A stretch of 64,000 bases of DNA, taken from Nymphaea colorata (taxonomy: Eukaryota > Streptophyta > Magnoliopsida > Nymphaeales > Nymphaeaceae). Below, one piece after another: positions 10,201 to 22,293 of this stretch (within the stretch, counting starts at the first letter, position 1; the number at the start of each line of letters is the position of its first letter). Both the position numbers and the translations under genes were made by a program. The stretch spans positions 24,771,934 to 24,835,933 of the forward strand of contig NC_045138.2 in assembly GCF_008831285.2 (NCBI RefSeq), read 5' to 3'. The notes under the pieces are model-generated. The model saw only the letters and a list, made by a program, of their open reading frames with translations. It ran no database searches and had not been told where the DNA came from.

Positions 10201-12790
10201 GAAAAAAGGGGGAATCTCGTGGTCATGATCCATGCCTAGTCCGCGAGAGTTTGTCGACCCAAACAATAAAAATTATGCAGATCTGATGGTTAAATGTGTG
10301 TGTATGTGTGTGAATGAGTGAGAAAGAGAGACAGAGACAGAGACAGAGACAGAGAGACAGAGAGAGCCAGAGAGCTCGTGCACCAAGAATTCGATCTTCA
10401 GACTATCAAAAGCAAAGAAATTAAAGGAAGAAAGAAGTTTTCTGGGGCTACCACCAAGCGGTGAATAAATTGTATTACGAAATTAAGGGCAATTCATGAA
10501 GTGACTACAAATGAACGTCAAGATCAACTCTAAATCTGGAGCCACCATATGCGTACAAATGAAAACAGATATTCTAGAAAAGGAAAAATGAAATGAGAGG
10601 AAACGGAGAAACTATACGCTGTCGGTTGCACTATACAATTCCATTGGAGGAGAAGGCTCTTTTATTGAACATCTGACAGGAGAAATGCAATTGGAATCCC
10701 AAAACCTATAAACAAATGATGGGTCATATCACCTGAAAGCAGCACATTCGTGACCGAGATCTTCATCTAGTTTAACTACAAATTTCTTTGCATGGAGTGG
10801 AGAACGTTTATCTGCTTGAAGAGGATGGTGTATTTCTGCAGACGTGTGCTTCAAAAAGCATGCAGATACATGCATGCGCCCATGAGAGAGAGAGAGAGAG
10901 CACCAAAAAACCAAGACAATCACAAAGCCAGCAAAACCGCGAACAACACTAGGAGCAACGAGAGCAAGGGCTTCTTGCCTTGGCCTGTTAAAATAAGAAG
11001 AAAGCAACTGAACAAATTGAAATGATCACATAACGCAAGAGACACAACCAAGTATATAAAATATTCTTATCAAATAAGACTTGGTTAGGTGACTAATTAT
11101 CAATTATTTGTCTCTCTGAAGACAGTGGTAATTGAGATGCTCTTACTGATTACATATTTTACGAACTAAACACCATATTAAACACAAAGAAACTTGTTTA
11201 AAAATTGATGCCTTGCATTCCAAACTATCAATATAAGATGCTTTCTTTCAAGAAAAGGAGTGTCGATGTTTCTTTCAATTACCTTTGAGTTATTATCTCA
11301 CCTAAGCTTGCACTGATTTCCAGGGAGACAAGGTGCTATCTTCATATTTCCCTCTATGGTGAAGCACTAGGTCAAAATATGATTAGGCTATATCGAAGAT
11401 GGCATGAATGCATTGTTTTCATCAACAAAGTTTTAACAGATTTTGAGGACCCTTAATTCTTTTCTTGGCCTAAAAATGCATATAACCTAGTGGATACCCT
11501 TGCAACCAATTCAAGAACGATTCTAATTTCACATGTTTACTTATGTAAGAGTTAGTGCTCCAACCGATGCCACCAACCTTCAGCTACAACGAAAGTCCTA
11601 GTATATCACCATCACAGAATTGACCACACCATGATTGTCCTCACAACAAAAAATTTATGCTGATTGGTAGGATGAGAAAAGTGAAAAGCAGCTTACCACC
11701 CTGAGAAGGTGCTGCTGTTGGAAGCGCCGGTAATGTAATTGCTGCAGTATAAACATATAAATGGTCATCAAATTCTACTAAGCAAATTTAACATATAAGT
11801 GGCATTGACTGCAATGACTGAATTATTGGCAGCACATATCAAGTCCTATTTCTAATGTAAAAAATAGAAAACTAGAAGAAAGCTTGGCATTTTCAACTCC
11901 AATGAATTTAGTTGACAAAAAGCAAAACCAAAAAGTCAACCTGAGCATACAACATGCACATTAAAGGCCTTGGTAACCTAACTAGTAGGCTCCTTATGAA
12001 CATGTACCGGAAAGAAGGCACCGTATACCTAACTAGTAGACTCCTTATCAACATGTACTGGAAAGAAGTCACCGTATACAAAGCAGACACAACACTGACT
12101 TAGAAACCTCTCAATGCTGAACTGATTTCAGGCATTTAAACATAAAGTTATCATACTGAAAAATTAAAACAAATTAACAAGACAGACTCGGGATGGAAGT
12201 GCAGAAGAGCAAGCAGGAGCATACATTTATTGCATGAGGGTGTTGACACTAAAGATGAAGATGGCCAGGGAGCAGCAATGTTGTCATTCAGATCACATGT
12301 GAAACTAAAACCTGCTGATTGATCGAACGTTGCATCTGAAGGCAAGCTTGGCAACAAGCAACCAGATTCTAACAGAACAAACAAAGACAAAGGTCAGATT
12401 CAAGAAGAGAAAAATACATTTCATACTTCAAAGATTAGTAAATGCAAAAACTCAATTCACTAGAAAAATTGTATGGTCAGTGCCGTGCAACGATATGCAT
12501 GTGTGCTATGTCACAAGTATCTGCAACATTCTGAAAATATCAAAATTTTACTGCCATGTTTCCCAGGGTCCGAACGTTACCTACAAAAGGTAACGTTTAA
12601 AATATCAACTAATTCAAAAACAGTGTGATGTTATCTTCTATTAGCATGCTAAAAGCATGTTTTTTTTTAAGAATAAAGAAAAAAACAAAAAAGGTAGGCC
12701 AACGTCAGCTATTTTTTGTCACACACACATTACAACTTGAGTACCTGAAAGCATTTCAACTTTTATGTTGGAGTATCCAACACTTTCAGA
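10201..12790 (-). repeat. Duplicated block, copy B (3' end of the GPI-anchored protein gene)
   Basis: Counterpart of 1795-4240. This copy remains joined to the upstream exons of the full gene and keeps intact splice sites. The two copies are about 8.4 kb apart in direct orientation with the NLR in between. Confidence 0.88.
10320..10376. repeat. GA/GACA microsatellite
   Basis: Imperfect (GA)n and (GACA)n tract in the 3' flank of the GPI-anchored gene. The counterpart in copy A near 1915-1940 is shorter. Confidence 0.85.
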
Positions 12791-15700
12791 AACTATGTAG
12801 CACTCCTCATTTTGTAGAATACCATAGGTAACTGCAATTCTTCTTTCTTTCACTCGCAAGTATGAACAGCTATATATTCACGTTTATATGGTTAAATAAT
12901 CAACTTTGTAAGTACTGCAATCCAACCAAGGCCTGTCCAAAGAGGGAGTCAAGCCTGAATATGAGGTGCTTCTACCTGGTTCACATCCAACTAGTGGTGG
13001 TAAAAAATGGCATATGATTTATTGGGTCAGGATAGGCCTGAACAAAATGCAGTGAGACCTGAATTTAACATACCGCCACTTTGTCCACATCCAACTAGTG
13101 GTGGTAAAAACATGGTACTCGACCATGTGGCTAATCAAGTAAGAACATTTAAATGCATAACTAAATTCAGTTCCTAAACATGTTGCAGACTGTGCTTAGG
13201 CCTAAAAACTGAAAGCAGATCCAGATCAACTCTGTAAAGGAGACCCTACATGTCTACTTACCTCTCAAATGCTAACAAGAACTAATACTTCATCTTGTAT
13301 TAACTTGAAAAATGAACAGGAGGATGGATGTCAAAGCGTATGTTGTCAGGGAAAAGCCTGACTTAATAAATGGGCCAAGAAAAACACATTTACATGGATT
13401 AATCATAAAAAATAGACAACAGCATACTATTGATCATTGGTGCACTGATTCCGTTAGTAAGATGTACTCAGGAAAGACCTGTGTACGTGAATGAGAAAGA
13501 AGTGGAGGACATCTGGCTTCTATATTCTGCTATACGGATAAATATGTTAGCTTCTTGTCAGTTTTTGAACTGATGCTTGCATTTATGAAACAAACCAGCA
13601 TCAAAGGCATCACACCATCCTCGCAGACAGATTCTGTTAGGCATGATGCCTCGGCCGTCTCGGTTCCACCACCTATCATATCCCACCACCCTTAGGTGAA
13701 GTTGTTCAATGCCTCAATAAACTCAGATATCATGTCAACAGTAGTGCCTCCAACACAACAGATGATGCCTTCAGGATTATGAAAACTTGAGGATACAACA
13801 ATACATGTTTGTGCATGTGGGATTGTTTGACTGCATTCACATGCTTGTGTGCAAGTTTCATGCTACTGAAGAGGAGGGTTCTATATGTCTCAATCTTCTT
13901 TACAGCCTCCCATAATTCACTGTTAGCAAAAATAACAACAGTTCCAGATTCAATTAATCATGTAAAAGTCTTCTATTTACCTTGTGATCCAACTAATGAT
14001 AATTGAAGATCCAACCACAGCAGCATCCAGAATCCAGAAGCCAAAACGTCAAAACTAAAGTCAGTAAACTGAAAGAATCGAAGAGGATGAGGATAATTTA
14101 GAAAGAAGCAACAAACTGGACAACAACTTAGCACTCTGCTCTCTTATTATACTAGCAGCATGAATGCAATCTAACCTTGAGGAGTAAAATCTTTAAGGGT
14201 TATATGGCACAACTCGTAGATGTTGCCAGTGATATTAGCTTTTTGCAACTGCATGCCAAGCAGGGCAGCACAATCAACAGCTTGCAAGTTTGTAATAAAA
14301 CTTTGCCTTTGTAAATGAGAAATGTAGTTTGCCAATGTCTTGCAACAAGCAGTTTGGTTTCCAATCACACCTCCACAGTCAATGGAAATGTTCTTGGTTG
14401 TGGGGAAAACCAGTGGACAAGCTGCATTCAGAAAGATGAAAGTAAAGAGATATATTAGAGGAGGAGAGCCAGCAGAAATAGCAGTCTGAAACATAAAATC
14501 TTAATTAGAACATAAGTTTATATCCTGTGTAAGAATAAATGCATAATTTCTACCAAAAGTGTAAATATAAGCCCAATAATGTCCTTTCCTAGTTCACTCT
14601 TTCATTAACCAGCAAACAATAATTGTTACACAGGGATGTATTTGAGAGGCACAGACAGGTGTTGCAAGAGTGTGTCTGAGAGGCACATACAAGGTGTTAA
14701 GGACACCCCATCTAGCACCGGGTATTGACATCCCTCAGAATTCCTGAAAAACCCCCAAGGGAGCAGAAGAAATAATGGAGAAAAAACCCCTTAAAACGCG
14801 ACTGAGTGTCACAGAAATTGAATCATATGCTTTGTTGTGTGCTGGCATGGTCGAGATGGAGTGTCCAACTTTGAGGCATCCCATCCAACCATTTGAACAT
14901 AGTAGAGAATATCTGCATTGACTTGTATGACATTGCATGAACGTTATCTAGTACAAATCCAACTAAAGATTTTTTGCATCTGTGGAGACGGATAACAATA
15001 TACAACAATACAGGTTACAGGCAATGTCATGCTCAACCAAGATCCAGGTAGAGTCAATTTTCAACAAATCCACTGAGAGAAAAAAGACTACTCGTACTGT
15101 CGTACAGAACATTCCATGGTCCATCAGTGATAAATAAGCTCGACCACTGACAACAGATACAGAAACAAATCATCCAAGGAAAAAGTTGTACGCCTAACCA
15201 TCAAGTGAAATATCTATGAAATAAAATAATTTAGCTTCAAAGGGAATCGTGATATATAATCTTTCTGCATGCATGACAAACCCTTGCTGTGCTGCATATG
15301 CACCAAGGAGCTAGCAATGTTTTGATTATTTGTTCTAGTTTCGTAGAAACAGATTACTGACTGAATGATTAGGGATATATTTTCCTTATTTACTTTTACT
15401 ATTTTATACACTTTGTCCATCATATTATAAGCTTCCTTCACACATTTTGCTGTTCAGCATAAACAATTTTCCTTCACATATGGTGTTCATTTTGAAGATC
15501 AAACAACTTGCAAACTTGTTCAGAGATTTCAGTATCAGGAATCAATCTCTCTTGGTTCTTTATAATCCAATGATGTAGCTAATTACTGAGGTAATTAAGG
15601 CACCCTTTCTATTGCTGAGCAAACCTTTAGTTTTACATCCAGTTCATGTTTTCAATTTTAGCCACATCTCCCAGCTTTTCTCTATGTCTTTTCCTTGCCT

Positions 15701-18266
15701 GAAGCGATATGCCAGATTGTTCATACTTTAGCAGCTTCTAAAAATGATAACAAAGCAGTGAAACAGCTTCAAAAGAGAAATTGTTACCTGAAGCAGTCCT
15801 ATGAATTTACTTTAAGTTTAAGCTTAAGACTTTTATGAATCTGGTAATTAAGATTGATAACCTTTTGTCATTTTACAAAAAAACAGTAAAACGTAATTTG
15901 AACAGTATATGAAAGGAGAGATGCCCCATATGGATAATGTTCAAGAAGCTCAGTATGGAAGAAAAAGTAGTTTTAGATACCTTTATTGACATTGCAATTG
16001 GATATACGCCTTAGAACTTGTTTTGCACCATCTGGATCCAAACGACTAGCTAACCATCTATACACAACTCTCATGCAATCATCAATTGTAGTTGAATGTG
16101 GAGGAGAATTTGGTATCCCCATTGGATTAGAAAGAGAAGAATCTGACAAGGCAATTCTCCTTGCAGCCTCAGATACAGCACTCTGACACACCTGGCTGCA
16201 GCACTCCTTTACTGCATCAACCTTCTCACATGCAGCCAAAAGTTTAGACAGATCTACCGTGCTCTCAAACTCATTTACATCTGTAATTGGACAAGAACCT
16301 CCAGTAAGATTGGATGGACGTATGGCACATATTTTTTGGAGGTTTTCATTTGCACCCTGGCTTGTCAAGATCTTCTGCACATCTGATAGGCAGTAGTTTG
16401 CGTGTTTTGTTTCCAGAGCAAGCACACCAGAGGTTTTGCTAGATTGACCAATAAGAACTGTTAGAGTGGCCTGCAACTGAGGACAACAGATAACATTGGC
16501 AAGAAAAGGGGCAAATGATCCCCAGCAATCAACTGCAGTCACTGCTACCATATTTTCTGCCGCAGAAAAATTCAATGTACACATTCCTGCAAAAGCAATA
16601 AGTATGGAAATGAAAAAGTTAACACATTTTAACAAAATGTTCAGTGCTCGTTCAGCACTTTTATGAATTAGGGGAAAAAAAAGTCATCACCAGATAATAA
16701 TGGCACACTGCTATTTCCATATGGTGCCAAAGGTGATGGTGCCAGAAGGGGCATAAATGCACCAGAAGTACTGCTTGGTGAGGGCACAGGAGAAATGGCG
16801 CCATGCTTTTGCACCTTATTAACAGTATCTATCTGAGATGATCGAGACGTGTATCTTACAAGAAGACTATAATTATGAAATACATCCCATGGTTTGCACT
16901 GTCCACAATATAAGCCTGAAAATTGGAAACATTGAACAGATTTAGGGTTACCTTAGCAAGCACATAACCTCATGCAGGAGTTAGCAATTCCACCCTATAG
17001 GAATAGTAATATATCAAAACATATGCAGAAACAAGACAATTAGCTGTACCGCAAGGTAGCGACTAGGATGATACTCCACAACCGAGAGATATAATAGCAA
17101 AAGCACAACAATAAAAAGATACCAAGTACCAATAGACCAGTCTCCTCCCATATCAGCTATATTACCAACATCTTACATGTGAATTCATAGATGCATGAAA
17201 AGTAAAACAACACCTATGCTGGAAAATCACTTGAGAGAAACTTTTTGAATTAAGAGATTTCAAAATGCACAAGCAACACCAATGGTTAAGAGATGCACAG
17301 TAACTCGAAACATCTATAAGAGGGATATTGAAATTTTTCATTGACATCATTCTAAATGATCTTACAAGAAGATGGTGCGCATCAAAGCAACTAACAAATT
17401 TTTATGAGCTAAAGTTGTCTCCATTGCAGTTGTTGTCTCCACTGACGGGAGGCAATTTTCTAGCTAGCAACCTCCTGATGTTGATTTCTTCTCATATTCT
17501 TGTTTCAATAAGTAGGCAGCCAGTAGTTAGTTAATTACCCAACGAAAAGTGGAAGATCACCAATGGCTTACAGCTACGACTGCAACATGCCAGAGTGACC
17601 GAAGGTTCGCCATAGAAATGATGAATTAGCTACAACGAGGCCCGTATAAACATGCAATGTAGCAGCGATTCATTTTATCTCCTCCTCTTAGAGACTTGAA
17701 ATGTACAAACCTCAGGAAACTAACAAAAATAGAAGAAGAGAAACTGGTTCGAGAAATTCCTAGGATTTGTTTGTAGCAACTTACAACCTCTTAGTACAAT
17801 CTCCCCTTTTCCATCCGAATATTTTTCAAGACAGTCAGATTAAAGAAATAGAAATGAAAATGAAATCCGGTCAAACGAAGCCGTAAAACTCATCACTCAC
17901 AGGCCGAAATTCTGAGATCGAAGGCAATCCAAACAAAGGAACCAATTTTTTTGTCTCAAAAAAAAAAAGAAAGATCACCACTACAAACTGAAAGCAACCT
18001 CACCTCACAAATGCAACAAAAACGCCAAAACCTTTGCAAGACAAACTAAGGAAACCCCACCAACAGACAACCGCCCCCTAGAACCCATAACCATTACTTC
18101 CACTGCCTCTATAAGGTCAACAACCACAAACTGAACCAAGGCCACCAATCACCAAGAACTCAATTTTTGAGGCACCCATTGTACAAAACAGTAACAGAAA
18201 ATACTCACAGTTTAACAGGACCAGTGATTGGAGAAGCCTGAGTCCTAGAGAGAGACCTTCCCTCAT
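10920..18266 (-). CDS. At1g61900-like GPI-anchored extracellular protein, seven coding exons
   Basis: Coding exons on the minus strand are 18209-18266, 16691-16915, 15981-16586, 14176-14421, 12225-12368, 11697-11741 and 10920-10984. All introns are GT-AG, phases agree at each join, and the total is 1389 nt (462 residues). The start is the ATG at 18266 giving MREGLSLGLRLLQSLVLLNC, a plausible signal peptide. Exon 2 encodes a Pro/Ser stretch with FMPLLAPSPLAPY. Exon 3 is a cysteine-rich module (CTLNF, DCW, ICCPQ, DDC). Exon 4 is a second cysteine-rich module (ACPLVFP, ACCKTLANYISHLQ, CAALLGMQLQKANIT). Exon 5 has GCLLPSLPSDATFDQ. The last exons give ITLPALPTAA and a C-terminal hydrophobic tail LLSLLLVLFAVLLAL, typical of a GPI-attachment signal. 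The order matches the uncharacterised GPI-anchored family of Arabidopsis At1g61900, whose cysteine-rich modules are probably SPARK-type. It probably acts at the outer face of the plasma membrane; the biochemical role is not known. Confidence 0.9.
12369..14175 (-). other. Intron 4 of the GPI-anchored gene, with a possible micro-exon remnant
   Basis: Contains TTTCAG followed by GTACTCAAG near 12735-12750 (minus strand). In frame after exon 4 this would add Gly-Thr-Gln before the ESGCLL of exon 5. The base after it is T rather than a GT donor, so exon 4 was joined directly to exon 5. A short repeat with AACTAGTGGTGGTAAAAA occurs near 12989 and again near 13091. No other gene is supported. Confidence 0.5.
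14422..15980 (-). other. Intron 3 of the GPI-anchored gene
   Basis: Begins with GTATCT at 15980 and ends in TGCAG at 14422. AT-rich. No repeat or gene was recognised. Confidence 0.7.
16916..18208 (-). other. Intron 1 of the GPI-anchored gene
   Basis: Begins with the strong donor GTGAGT at 18208 and ends in TTTTCAG at 16916. No coding or RNA gene was recognised inside. Confidence 0.75.
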
Positions 18267-21200
18267 TTTCTTCTCCCTACCCACAACGGATCTCGGCGAC
18301 AAGCATGCCAGTTAGCCCCCAGTCGCCTTTGCTACAGCGAGAGAGAGTTAAGGTGTGGACATCAGCCAGCACTGAGCCCGCAGCATTCGCTACACACGTG
18401 CCAGAACTAGTGAAGCCTCTGTCTTCATACGTGCCGAAACAGCCGTGAGTTCGCGAGAAATACATAAATGAGCCAGCGATTCTGCCGGCGTGGCAAACAC
18501 AAGTACACAACCAGCTCGGCGCCTGAAACGATGCAGTTTCGTTTGAGGACGAGTTCAATCGACTCAGCGACAGAGTGAACCAGGTGGGGCTTAGCTAGCT
18601 CAAAACGAGGTGCCTTTGCTCCTCTTTGGCCTCACCAAAACCTGAACATGTTCATCATATTGAAAGTTCGAGCATCATTTGTATGGAGTTAGAAGGATTG
18701 GAATTCTGTAGCTCTGAGCTAAGTTGGCTCATGTTCAAGTCCCACGTGTTCGTGGGTGTTACTGTGCTTCACACGAGCCGAGCATGCATTTTTCTTTATT
18801 GGGGAGTAGTTGAATGGCACCCAACCAATTTATGACACCGTCTACTTATGATACATGTCATTAATGAGTGGGGGAAGCATGGCCTGCCTTTGCCATCTTG
18901 AAGCCCGAATATTCCTTAATTTCATGTTCTGCACCCACGTTATAGAGAGAAAGATAAAGAGAAAGTTTCGTAAATCAAACAACTTCAATTAATTATGTAA
19001 TGAGAGACTTACCTAGAGTAGTTAATTTTAATCTTCTTCACTCTTTAAAGGTGAGGGAGAAAGAGAGGGAGGGAGAGGAAGAATTCTATGCGCACAAATG
19101 TGGTGCATTGAAATGTCTACTCTTTTGTATTCCGTGCCTTATTGATAAGGAAGAGGGAGATGCTGATTCCTATTGCTTTTACTTTGACATGAAAAACTAA
19201 AGACAATGTTAATCATGATTTTGCTCTCCCTCTCTCTCTCTCGTGAAAAGAATGAATCCTTCATTCATGCCAGATTAGGTTTCTCGTATCTTGTTAGCTC
19301 CTCCTTCCAGTTTTTGTAAAGAACTGAGTTGAAAAGCACTTTTATTGGCTCTGAGGGACATAGCTTAAATGGGCGGCTGGAGTGGATTGTGTGACACTAT
19401 TTCCAGTTCTCCCAAGGGTTTATGCCCATGACTGTCTGATTCAGATGCATCTCTAAACCATGAAGGCGAAGAGAAAGGGAGGCTTTGCTTTTCATTCAGG
19501 TGATGGAATTAATCGTCTTGCTCACCCGAAAAACACCTTTATTAAGGTCGAGGTATTATTTTATAGTCTTCATAGATATCAATCATCTCATAAAGAGATT
19601 CTAGCTTTCTTGGTGTATTATATGTATAGATGTCGACTCTCTCATAAAGAGATTCCATCATTTTTCTTTTTCCCTCTATGATTAGAGATGCTTGTATAAT
19701 TTAAATTATCATAATCACACTCTATCACAGCACACCTTTAGTAAGTGGATCTGATCCTTTAAAACTAAAAGGGTTCCAAGCCCTAAAACTTAATCAAGAA
19801 TCCTGAATAACTTATCTTCGCAGGTCCACATCATTGGCGAGGAAGACATTGACAAAGTTGCGGTAATCAGGTAGCAAATCGATCCGGATTTATTTTGTCT
19901 TATCTAATCCTACATTTTATTTAGAAAACTTGGAGAAGGGACCAAGAACGTGTGGTCTTGTCTTTGTACATGTATAAATTTTGGCTCCTAGTGGAAATGG
20001 TTTACATGTTACACCAATAATTTCCCCAACACAGGACGTTGACTTCTATGCACTCAGCGGCTTTGGATAGAAGGCACACCATGTGAGTAAACCTGAGCAT
20101 TGCCCCTGGCCCGGCCCGCCCGATAAAGAGTCGGGCTTGGTTGGCTCGACACTCAAACTTAGGCCTGAGCTCGGTTCGACACTTAAAGCTTGAGCTTGAG
20201 TTTGGTGATTAAATAAAAAAAATTATTTTTAATATAAAAAGGTATATAAATATAATTGATCATAATAAAATATTATAATTATATATATAAATTAATAAAA
20301 TATATATGAAAATTTTTTATGAGGCCCGAGCTCACCTGCCCGGTTCTTCTTTCTCATGCCTGAGCCCGGGCCCGAGTTGGGCGGGATACTGAGCACCCTA
20401 TATATATATACATTAATATTTTTCATGATCATCCTCTTCATCCTAGAATTGGCAGGTCATAAAAAGGAAAAAGAGACTGTTAAGAAACAGTAGATAGAAA
20501 AACAATGAGAAATATGTTTTTTCTTTCATGTTTTTATTTCAACTGCTGATATGAAAAAGATCAGAGGCTGAAATTTTCTTATTCATCTAACAAGTGTATA
20601 TCACATACAAATACACACGAATACGATGGTAAAAGCCTTTTTTGGATAATCACACCCTGGACAAGTTGTTTTTAGAGAAAAACTTATCCACAAAAGAAAA
20701 GTATGGAAACCAACAAATACGATCTTACAGAAGTTCCTGCCTTTATCATTGAATCATTTTTTTTTCAGATTACAAGTCAGTTCCTTGTGAAACTCAACAC
20801 ATTAAAGATACATCTTTAATGGCGATTTCTAAAAGGTGGAACCAGGAACCATATACTCGGTCACAAAAATGATAAGATGCAGGACTAATCAAACCTGGCC
20901 ACCTGTTGTGGAAGCGTTGTGTTTGGTTTACCATCAGTGCTTTGGATGGGGCAGAAATCCACTTCTAGTAAAATTTTTTCTCCCTGATAATTTCATCTAG
21001 AAGACTTATCCCCTTCGTTTCCATGAGGTAGAATAGAAATAGAATACTATTGCCTCTCTGAGTGTCAATTTTTTTTTACTCTTGAAAGGAAAATTTACCT
21101 TTAATTTCCTTGTCAACAAACACGGTTATGTTTTGCTCCTACCAAATTATGCAACCCATCAAATGAATTTTTAGTTAAGTAGGGTAAATTTTGTGTCTTA

Positions 21201-21780
21201 GGTTGTTTAAATTTCAGGAATTAGTATCTACATATATATAAAAAAAATCAAAATAACTGATCGAGGACGTCAAACATCTAAGACCATTGTATATCAGGTT
21301 ATTTTGTGTTGGATTGGTTGAAATAAATTATCTAGTTTTTTTCTTGTTTGTGCTTCATGTTCTAAAAAAAAAAAGAAAAAGAAAAACTGAACACAAGGGT
21401 AAACCGAGCTTGTTAAAAACTCATGTAAGTTGTTAACTTGAATATAGATGAACATCTATGAAAGCTTTATGATTTTTTAAACAAAAGCATAGTATTTTTA
21501 TACCACATATTTTGGAAGAACAAAATGTTATTGTCGAACACCTTCAATATAACCACGGCATGATTTGTATTTTTAGTGCTTAGAACATTTTTACTTTCGC
21601 CGTCTTCACAAGAAATCAAACTGTCTCTAAAAAGATCTTGGATGGTATGGAAACCAGTCAAGGGCAGATTTTTCAATTCCAAATTTCAAAGTGCCCTCAC
21701 AGGGTCGCCTTCTGAAATTAACATAAAAAATGAGGGGTTTAACGCAAGAACCCCTAGGGCAACATAAAACGTCCCGGTCA
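18267..21780. other. Intergenic between the divergent GPI-anchored gene and RPS16
   Basis: Holds the upstream regions of both genes, short CT/GA tracts (about 19046-19080 and 19228-19246) and the inverted-repeat element at 20095-20397. Open frames here are short and without motifs. Confidence 0.5.
20095..20397. mobile_element. Small non-autonomous element with GC-rich inverted arms and AT-rich core
   Basis: The left arm is rich in GCCCGGCCCG and GAGCTCGG. The core (about 20205-20320) is almost pure A/T. The right arm carries the complementary CCCGGGCCCGAG and ends in GAGCACCC. About 300 bp with no coding capacity. Such arms are common in plant MITE-like repeats; the superfamily was not determined and no target-site duplication was confirmed. 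Confidence 0.5.
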
Positions 21781-21782
21781 TT

Positions 21783-21807
21783 TTAGGGTTTCCCACAAAA
21801 ACCCTAA
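21783..21807 (+). promoter_or_regulatory. Paired inverted telo-boxes upstream of RPS16
   Basis: TTAGGGTTT (21783-21791) and AAACCCTAA (21799-21807) are inverse copies of the plant telo-box, 7 bp apart and about 55-80 bp before the ATG. Telo-boxes are typical of plant ribosomal protein gene promoters, where they favour expression in dividing cells. A GA-rich leader (about 21817-21857) follows directly. Confidence 0.75.
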
Positions 21808-21861
21808 CTGGCTTGAGAGGGAGCGAGGGAAAGAGAGAGAGGGAGAGAGAGAGAGGCCGCC

Positions 21862-22293
21862 ATGGCGACGGTGCAATCCGTGCAGTGTTTCGGCAGGAAG
21901 AAGACGGCGGTGGCGGTGACGTACTGCAAGGCCGGGAGGGGACTGATCAAGATTAATGGCTGCCCGATCGAGTTGGTGCAGCCGGAGATCCTCCGCTACA
22001 AGGCCTTCGAGCCCATCCTGTTGCTCGGTCGGGCCCGCTTCGCCAACGTCGACATGCGCATCCGCGTTAAGGGCGGAGGGCATACCTCACAGATCTACGC
22101 CATCCGCCAGAGCATCGCCAAGGCTCTGGTCGCCTACTACCAGAAATTCGTCGACGAGCAGTCCAAGAAGGAGATCAAGGATATCCTAGTCCGCTACGAC
22201 CGAACCCTTCTTGTCGCCGACCCTCGCCGCTGCGAGCCCAAGAAGTTCGGCGGTCGTGGTGCCCGTGCCCGTTTCCAGAAGTCCTACCGTTGA
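21862..22293 (+). CDS. RPS16: 40S ribosomal protein S16 (uS9), cytosolic
   Basis: A 143-residue protein, intronless, matching eukaryotic S16/uS9 from end to end. It starts [19 protein letters not shown], has [12 protein letters not shown] and AFEPILLLG in the core, [20 protein letters not shown] in the middle, and the uS9 tail [18 protein letters not shown] with terminal QKSYR. uS9 sits in the head of the small subunit and its C-terminal tail reaches the P-site tRNA. Both the length and the terminal arginine are as expected for a functional copy. Coding GC is much higher than in the flanks, as usual for highly expressed ribosomal genes. The telo-boxes and GA-rich leader upstream fit growth-linked expression. 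Confidence 0.98.
   Translation: MATVQSVQCFGRKKTAVAVTYCKAGRGLIKINGCPIELVQPEILRYKAFEPILLLGRARFANVDMRIRVKGGGHTSQIYAIRQSIAKALVAYYQKFVDEQSKKEIKDILVRYDRTLLVADPRRCEPKKFGGRGARARFQKSYR

Noticed and set aside
13312-13570. Faint resemblance to a copia protease motif (LLIIGALIPLV) in intron 4
   Set aside because: Key residues are not conserved and no gag or integrase pieces are nearby.
18277-18558. 93-codon minus-strand ORF at the 5' end of the GPI-anchored gene
   Set aside because: Overlaps the presumed 5' UTR in another frame; the ATG at 18266 gives a signal peptide and the correct phase for exon 2.
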